Part shown: piece after piece, positions 57,800 through 64,000 of the stretch
Position numbering within the stretch: position 1 is the first letter of the stretch
Layout of the letters: the number at the start of each line of letters is the position of its first letter
NCBI GenBank assembly: GCA_037355855.1
Contig: CM074758.1
Location: 9,459,001 to 9,523,000 of the forward strand
Length of the DNA stretch: 64,000 nt
DNA from: Pseudo-nitzschia pungens
Lineage: Eukaryota; Bacillariophyta; Bacillariophyceae; Bacillariales; Bacillariaceae
Reading direction: 5' to 3'
Translations under genes and position numbers: made by a program
Notes under the pieces: model-generated
Told to the model about the DNA's origin: nothing
Database searches by the model: none
Seen by the model: only the letters and a program-made list of their open reading frames with translations

Positions 57800-58315
57800 T
57801 CAGAGCAGAAAGTCGTCTTCGTCCACAATGGCGAGTGCCAGATCGATAATGTCGGTCGTGCTTCTGCGCTTGCGGATCGCGGCGGTGGGTGCCACGTCCC
57901 GGCCCTCTCTGTGGCCGTTGTCCCATCGCGAAATCGAGAATGGAGCGGGAATGGTCGAGCGGAGGGACCACGGCTGCGGTAGATTGCACCGTGGCGCCAT
58001 CGTTCGAGCTTCTTCTTGCCTGCTGCCACCACTGCCTGTGGCAGTGCTGGTGGTGGTGCGGATGGGGGCTTGGTTTGAGTCGATCTCGATCATGACCACC
58101 GTTTCACTGATCCGGACACGCTTTGCCCGTGGGTGATGGTGATGGTTATGGTTATGGAGCATCAGTGGATCAGAATGTTTCGCGGCTTCCTCAGCAATGG
58201 AAGAGGACGAGGTAGAGGTCGAGGTGGACGTGGAGGAGGACGTTGACGAGGAAGAAGCCGATGGCGACGAGGATTCGGATCGAGTAAGATTGGAGGGTCT
58301 TCTGGTGATGGTCAT
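57800..58315 (-). CDS. Small hypothetical protein with His run and VRISET motif
   Basis: A 171-codon minus-strand ORF, ATG at 58315-58313. MTITRRPSNLTRSESS is followed by a Ser/Thr run, HNHNHHHH, then KRVRISETVVMIEID. It ends in RKRRSTTDIIDLALAIVDED. Basic V-R/S-F/I-S-x-T motifs followed by a hydrophobic strand recur in many uncharacterised diatom proteins; that likeness is from memory of the pattern, not a search. The reading frame keeps charged and hydrophobic patterning to the end, unlike the shadow ORFs around it. Function unknown. Confidence 0.55.
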   Translation of the reverse strand: MTITRRPSNLTRSESSSPSASSSSTSSSTSTSTSTSSSSIAEEAAKHSDPLMLHNHNHHHHPRAKRVRISETVVMIEIDSNQAPIRTTTSTATGSGGSRQEEARTMAPRCNLPQPWSLRSTIPAPFSISRWDNGHREGRDVAPTAAIRKRRSTTDIIDLALAIVDEDDFLL

Positions 58316-60865
58316 GGTTCGACTGATTGTTTTGAAGAGAAAGTGTAGGACTATAGTAAGTTCTTGCTTCTAGAAGTTGTGAGCAATTGGCAACCGTTGC
58401 AAATGGTGGCGATCGAAGTAATTTTGTGCGAACAGATCGTGGGGAATTTCGAAATCGGCGTAGTTCCTGACCGACCTGGTGTTCTGTACCGATATTTATT
58501 GTGACAAAAGATGACAGGGAGACGAGAAGAACACGTAGAAAATTACAATTTCACACTTCATATCTATCTGTCTAAAGCCAGTTCCCAACTTAGTCAAACC
58601 TTTCGATCGAAATTTCAAATAGAAGAATGAAGAATCGCTTAGTCCTTGAGTACAGCCCGATCTCATGAAAAGGTGGTGATTAATTAATCGTTTGGAGGTT
58701 GCCTAAATGACGTTCGGTCCGGTATTGTATGACATACCCCGCACGGCTCTTCAAACTGTCATTCCATTCGACCTACTATTATGTTGTACATTCCTGTCTT
58801 TTATCGGAAAAACGTTTGTACACTAACCACCCGTACTGGCGAGGAGCATTGAAGCGCGAAGGAGGAAACACTTTCTCGTTGTCCTGTGTCTTGCGAAATG
58901 ATAGTGGACACAATTACATTACGTCCAATAATAGAAGAACGGTGATGGAAAGCTTCTCGGGAATGAGAGTTCAACACGTCAGTTCTGGATTGTTCATATA
59001 CATTGAATTTTTGAGCGATCCAGAGAAATCTTCAGAACCAAATAAAAATACAGAGTCAATAAACAATTGATTCTACAAACATACCTTGTTTCCATGTCAT
59101 CGGAGACCAAAGGAAAATCCAATCATAAAAATACTTTTTTGTTATAGCATTGAACACGTCATTCTTCATTACACTAAGTTTCTGATGCGTGTCAAAAAGA
59201 ACGAGCAAATTTCTATGTCAATGTGTCTTAATTAAAGGTCCATCATGATTTGTTTCTTATTCCTTTTCGATCGCAAGACGGTTAAGGGTAAGGTTAGCTA
59301 TTTCTCCAAGAGACATCTACATCCTGTACCCGTGGAACATTTTGTTGGCTACTGAACGAGTGTCTCACGTGCAAAGAGTACGAGGTCTTTCTCGTAAGCT
59401 TTACCATCGCTCGTCCAATCTCAGACATACCCGGATTTTCACCGTCGCGTAATTTATTAGCGTCTTCCCCAAAGCAAAGTGAATCTTAGTGCATCGGACG
59501 TGAGTAAGGTTTTACAACTAAGATTACTACAAGAAGTCGTTCTTGTTCGGTAAGATCTTACTTGTAAGTATTATGATAAGGAAATCGTCCGTCCATAAAA
59601 TGTGAGTGATTCTTACGGTAAACCTTAATCTTACGGGTTCCCAAAAAGTTAATGAGGAGCTCGGTAGCATTGACGGAAAACACATCGATGTGGCGCAGAG
59701 AACATTGGAAGATAGTACCGGTGAATCCTTCCATGACTGTTGAACATTGATTAGTAGTAGCAAGAAAGAATTTGTTCGTACAAATAAAATGTGATTTCTA
59801 CCGGTAAGGTTACCCAACAAGATAATGAAGTTCGGTGGTTTGAGACTTGATATCGACGTGGCACAGCTTCGTCGCCAAACCAAAATACAGTATTTACGAA
59901 GTAAGGTTTTAGTACATTGGAAGACAATTCCTTCCATACCGATACGGTAAGCCATAAGATTTACCGATACGATAAGGTAAGATCTTACATGCTGTAATTC
60001 TTATCAGTTCCGACACCTCCTCCACGACTTAATGTTTTTCAGTCGGGAACTTTTGGCCACTACGAAGTACTCGTACGTAGTAATTAGTAAGCACATCGTA
60101 GTACAATTTTACCACTTCTATTGGATAGTTGTACGTATATACGTACAGTACGTCCAAGAGCTGCAGAGTATAAGTACGAAGTTGAAAGTAGTAAGGTTAC
60201 GTAACTTACCGTACTTATAGTAAGATTCTTCTTCCCAAATATGTACTTCGTACTGCGTAAGAGTATAAGTAAGGTTACGTACTTGTTGTTGCACCCAACG
60301 TACCATTACAGTAACCACATCCCCAGCACGTGTACTTTTAATTACGATTACTTCAGACGTACTCGTAAGATTACGGTAAGGTTTACTACAAAGTAAAAGT
60401 GTTTCTTCATACGGGAAGTCTTAACTTACTTTTACGTAGAAACCCTTTCAATTACGGCAATGACTACAAGTAAGGTTTACCGTAAGTAAGGTTCTTAGTA
60501 TGATTAAGATTACCTTAATTCTTGTTCTACTATGATTTCTACCGGTAAGGTCTTACGTGTAGTTCCTAAGTCACCAACAAAAGCAGTCACAATCCCCATA
60601 ATATTATTATTTTAATAAGTGATAAAGTAAGGTTACGTACTCGTACGTGTACGGTAGCACCCCTAGCACCACTAACATCAAGACGACAACACTAAGGTTA
60701 CGTACAGGTACATACCGAATCCTAGAACCCACAAACGAATCAATCCATCAAGCATCATCCTACCGTACGGTACAGAACCGATCCGAGCCGATCCGAGCCG
60801 ATCCGATCCGAGCCGAGCCGAGAGGAGTAACACAATCGAAGCATCACCAACCAATCACCGCAATA
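58316..60865. other. Intergenic, about 2.5 kb, densest GTAAG/TTAC field
   Basis: From 59500 to 60720 the sequence is largely variants of GTAAGGTTAC, GTAAGATTAC and TACGAAGTA. Two diverged units (about 59640-59735 and 59812-59945) share ACATTGGAAGA and TCCTTCCAT words. No supportable gene. (CCGAG)n pentamers at 60779-60825 precede the next start. Confidence 0.55.
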
Positions 60866-61381
60866 ATGAACCCCGTTGCTCTCCCCAAACCCACTTCCGA
60901 GAAACAACCACCACAAAAAACAACGCAACCGCAACCGCAACCGCAACCGCAATCAGCGATTCCCTACCACGCGTACGAGGGCAACGTCCAGCTGATGGAA
61001 GCCCGGTTCCTAGAGTTGTGCTCTTGCATCCGTGCCCTCTATCGGTCCGTCGGAGATCTCCGCGAGTACCTCCTGAACCACCCCGGGGACGACGATGCCC
61101 TCTTGCTGCTCCAATCGATCTGCGAAAACCGCCGCGTCCTCCGGAAACACCGCGCCGAGCTCGATGCGGTGGTGGAGGGACTGAAACAGCAGCTCCCCAA
61201 CGGAAAAGAAACGTTCGACGTCCCCGACGACATTCGGATCATGGTCCTCGATGATGGCAATGGAGATGGCAAAAGTGATGGCAAAAGAGATGGCCCCACA
61301 ACGACAGCCCTTTCGAGCACGGAGAACGATGAAGAGGAAGAGGAAGAGCACGAGCACGAGGGCCCCGGGGTGTATCTGTAA
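60866..61381 (+). CDS. Small helical protein, family not recognised
   Basis: 171 codons from CAATAATGAACC. A Gln/Pro-rich start (residues 1-29) precedes a well-patterned helical core, about 34-115, with NVQLMEARFLELCSCIRALY, NHPGDDDALLLLQSICENRR and ELDAVVEGLKQQ. It looks like a compact alpha-helical hairpin or coiled coil. The tail is low-complexity (GDGKSDGKRDG, Glu run) and ends GPGVYL. The upstream in-frame extension from 60647 is not used because the ATG at 60866 follows the repeat-rich leader and the coding composition starts there. No signal peptide. Function unknown. Confidence 0.7.
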   Translation: MNPVALPKPTSEKQPPQKTTQPQPQPQPQSAIPYHAYEGNVQLMEARFLELCSCIRALYRSVGDLREYLLNHPGDDDALLLLQSICENRRVLRKHRAELDAVVEGLKQQLPNGKETFDVPDDIRIMVLDDGNGDGKSDGKRDGPTTTALSSTENDEEEEEEHEHEGPGVYL

Positions 61382-63502
61382 CTATTTCCTGGAGTCCTGG
61401 AGAACATACCAACGAGCGAGCAAACGAATGTGGATTGCTTCGATGCAGAACGAATCAATCAATCCTTCAATCAATCAATCGGTCGGTCGGTCGGTCGGTC
61501 GGTCGATGCCTGCTTTTGCCTTGCCTTGCCTTGTCTTGCCTTGTCTTGCTTGCTTTTCACCAAACTCTTCCGTGCTGCCCGGTCACAGAATGGAAGGAAA
61601 CAAAACGAAACAAAACAAAACAGAAGGGAAAGGAAAAGAAAGGAAAGGAAAGGAAAAGAAAGGAAGCCTAGAACAAAAACGTAGTACGAATACATACTGG
61701 CCATCCAATGAAACTCGATCTCCGCGAGACGGATCGGGTCCGAGATGCTCCGGTCGGGGACGGAAACGATGCGATGCGATGCTCCGGAACAAACCCAGAT
61801 ATCACCGCGGAAGGTACGGCACGGAACGGTTGGTTATTTCGTGACCATCGCATGAAAACATTCGCTCTCTTGGCTTGACTTGACCTGGCTTGGCTTGCCA
61901 TGGAATACGGCCGAGCGCACCACGGGTTACGTGAGGCGGTCAGACCAGACCAGGCCAGTCCGTGCGGAAATCCACCAATCATCACTTGTTTGCGGTTCCC
62001 TCGTTTTTATGAAGGGAGTCGTTTTGGTTTCCACCCACCAACCATGGTGGACACGACCATCCGTATTCTTTTGTTTTGTTTTGTTTTGCGCCAACCGCGT
62101 TCCTGTCCATGCCCTTGACCAACAGCGGTCGTTCGAATGCTTCTCCCGATGGCGAATGTTCCCGAAAAGCATCGAGTACAGTCGGAGGTGAAAGTGGGAC
62201 GGAGAGCGACGACGACGATGACGACGATTCTTTACAGTTTGTATTTGTCGTTGTACAATATATATAATCCAAACTGGAACGTCAATGCAGAGTTGTGGAG
62301 GAGTCGAGTCGTTTGGGAGATTGGGGCAACAGCGATGCCAAGGAAGAAAACCAGGGATGCGGTTTGGTTTGCATCCCATCGGCACCATGACACCGACATG
62401 GCATCGACATCGACATCGACATCGACATCGATAGCGATAGCGATAGCGACGTCTACCCCCAACCCAGCCAGTGCTCCGGGGTCGTCGGCTAGGTCGTTCC
62501 GCTTCGGACAGTGCGTCCGGATACAAAAACGTTATTGTATGCCTCAACGAATGGATGAGTAAATGCCGGCACGAGCACACGTCCGAGCTGGAGGGAGGGA
62601 GTCCCGCGTTTGCAACAAAAAAAAAAATTAGTTCCGAAACCACGGAACTGGGATTCAAATTTGCAAAGAGAACGTACGTGTGCAGGTATTATCATAGGAC
62701 TACAGTATTCTTGTATTATTCTTAGTACACCTACTGTACTGTATCCCGAGCCTTTCTATTACGCGTACTATTCATGATTAGTATTTCGAAGTGTTTATGA
62801 TGAATAATATCATCGACAACCCAATCGTCTCATATCCGATAATCAATACGATTCAACAAATGACTGGAACAAAGCAAGAAGAACGAATGCTCTTATCTAC
62901 CGTAGTAAAGAATGGAAAGATCAAACCGCTACGGTAGGTTCTTGCTCAAATTTTCCATCATTCCCTACAAGTACGGTCCCGTGGGATCGAACGAACGAAT
63001 CAATCAATCAATCAATCAATCATCGAAACGTACACCGTCACTGACACACAACCTCGTACGCCTTCGGTGTATCTGACTGGGACACAACGCAAAGCGCCTT
63101 ACAAAGCAAGGGGCGTATCGGAAGCGCATGCGTTTTGCATCAGTTGTTGTACTATTCTATCGCATCGCATTCATCAACTCGGGAGGTGGGGACTTCAGGT
63201 TCGCTTTCGCGTCGCTCAACGAATTGGTACGAGGTTCCATAGTACTGACCGAAGGAACCGCACCAAAGTAGGTAGAAGCACGAAACCCAAACCGGCATAG
63301 TTCCCGAACCCTCAAACAAACAAAAGCACGATCCGAAGCAAGTCATACCGTATACACACGAACACGCACACGCACACGCACTGACTGATTCATTCTTTCG
63401 GTGGACGTGCCTTATATATTCCTCGCAAGAGTTCAAGTAACAACGGCTTGGGTTGTTCCCACCGAAATATCGGATTGCAGTTGTGGTCCATTGCCCACGA
63501 AA
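61382..63502. other. Intergenic, about 2.1 kb
   Basis: (AATC)n then (GGTC)n at 61453-61504, (CCTTG)n at 61515-61550, AAAGG/GGAAA words at 61600-61670, (CATCGA)n at 62400-62452 and (AATC)n at 63000-63022. ORFs here are repeat shadows. Confidence 0.5.
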
Positions 63503-64000
63503 ATGGGGTCGCAACCACGCAGAAGAGATTCTTGTCGAAGCGCGGCTCGCACGAGTCTGTCCAAACCACTCCTTCCCATAGGCCACGATGCTTGCACCGA
63601 GAGAGACGACGACCACGCGGATAGCCAGCGATCGGATCGTTCGGACTTTCCCAAACCCGAGGTCGTCGTCGACGACGACGACGACGACGGCGACAGCAAC
63701 CAGGCCAGAGACTTGCACGATGAGTTCAATATCATCGCGTTGATACCGATCGTCGTGCTCAACGCCATGAACTGGGACTGGACGAAGCTTTGGTGTCTCG
63801 TGACAATGACGAGGAGCATGAACACGAACACGGACACAAATACTAATCCATCGACCCTTGCCGGCGCCTGGACCGGAGAGTGGTTCGATCTCTTTTATTG
63901 GACCACGTTTGTGTATTTTGGGACCGATCTGGTATGGGTGTGGATCCTTCCGAGCAGCGTCCGGTCCCCGGGTCTGATCTGCAAGCATCACTGCGTCGCC
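63503..64000 (+). CDS. TLC-domain (TRAM/LAG1/CLN8-like) membrane protein, 5' part
   Basis: ATG at 63503 opens 166 codons without a stop to the window end. The first 70 residues are charged and cytosolic in character, with an Asp run. A membrane segment (FNIIALIPIVVLNAMNW) follows. The stretch EWFDLFYWTTFVYFGTDLVW leads to RSPGLICKHH, which is the S-P-x-x-I-x-x-H-H signature after the second helix of TLC domains. The family includes ceramide synthases and other lipid-handling ER or plasma-membrane proteins; the subfamily needs the missing 3' part. A 279-codon minus-strand ORF opposite is a shadow. Confidence 0.75.
   Translation, partial: MGSQPRRRDSCRSAARTSLSKPLLPIGHDACTERDDDHADSQRSDRSDFPKPEVVVDDDDDDGDSNQARDLHDEFNIIALIPIVVLNAMNWDWTKLWCLVTMTRSMNTNTDTNTNPSTLAGAWTGEWFDLFYWTTFVYFGTDLVWVWILPSSVRSPGLICKHHCVA

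Noticed and set aside
59640..59740. SIDGKHIDVAQ, reminiscent of a Harbinger transposase DDE motif
   Set aside because: Only about 30 codons are open, and the parallel diverged copy at 59812 shows no codon-level conservation.
61927..62658. 243-codon minus-strand ORF
   Set aside because: Arg/Tyr runs from (CATCGA)n repeats and no domain.
63152..63991. 279-codon minus-strand ORF at the right end
   Set aside because: The plus strand here has a TLC signature and membrane helices; the minus ORF has no recognisable feature.

Overview
The window reads as nuclear DNA of a diatom, most likely a pennate one. Genes are monocistronic, on both strands, and separated by 0.5-3 kb of AT-rich spacer. Several carry short GT-AG introns. 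The left-edge gene opens with a bipartite plastid-targeting leader (signal peptide followed by AAAFVP, a form of the ASAFAP motif). Other contents fit diatoms too: a transmembrane plant-type LRR protein without a kinase, PT-repeat secreted proteins, DUF4116 repeats, an EF-hand secretory protein and eukaryotic tRNAs including an initiator tRNA. This is inference from gene content; no species is claimed.

Layout. 0-5 kb: start of a plastid-targeted protein (minus), a two-exon secreted EF-hand protein, and a two-exon small membrane protein resembling the Tim17/22/23 group. 6.4-16.3 kb: a tail-anchored protein with four 38-residue repeats (minus), an SGNH/GDSL hydrolase, and a 1229-residue single-pass LRR protein. 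17.8-30.1 kb: one giant repeat-protein gene of about 4,036 codons, fragmented in the raw sequence by eight single-base insertions and closed by a hidden 156-bp intron. 32.7-34 kb: dehydroascorbate reductase (GST fold), also carrying two single-base insertions. 34.6-37.2 kb: seven tRNA genes (Pro x2 on plus; Thr, initiator Met, Ala, Asp, Arg on minus). 40.3-43.4 kb: a type II membrane metzincin-like protease. 45.76-46.51 kb: a non-autonomous hAT-like element with 34-bp perfect terminal inverted repeats and an 8-bp target duplication. 47-48.9 kb: a DUF4116 repeat protein. 51.3-53.4 kb: a secreted Cys/His/PT-rich protein. 54.6-61.4 kb: three small genes without a recognised family. 63.5 kb to the end: the 5' part of a TLC-domain membrane protein.

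How it works together. There is no operon or biosynthetic cluster. A recurring theme is proteins built from internal tandem repeats (38, 44, 133 and about 25 residues) attached to one membrane segment or a small folded domain. Many gene ends and introns carry pentanucleotide microsatellites, and the spacers are filled with degenerate GTAAG-TTAC / TACTTCGTA words.

The two observations most worth checking are the giant disordered protein with an embedded thioredoxin-like (SH3BGR-type) domain, and the fact that all eleven apparent frameshifts in the window have the same sign (+1). The second looks more like uncorrected insertion errors than biology, but it decides whether these genes are intact.
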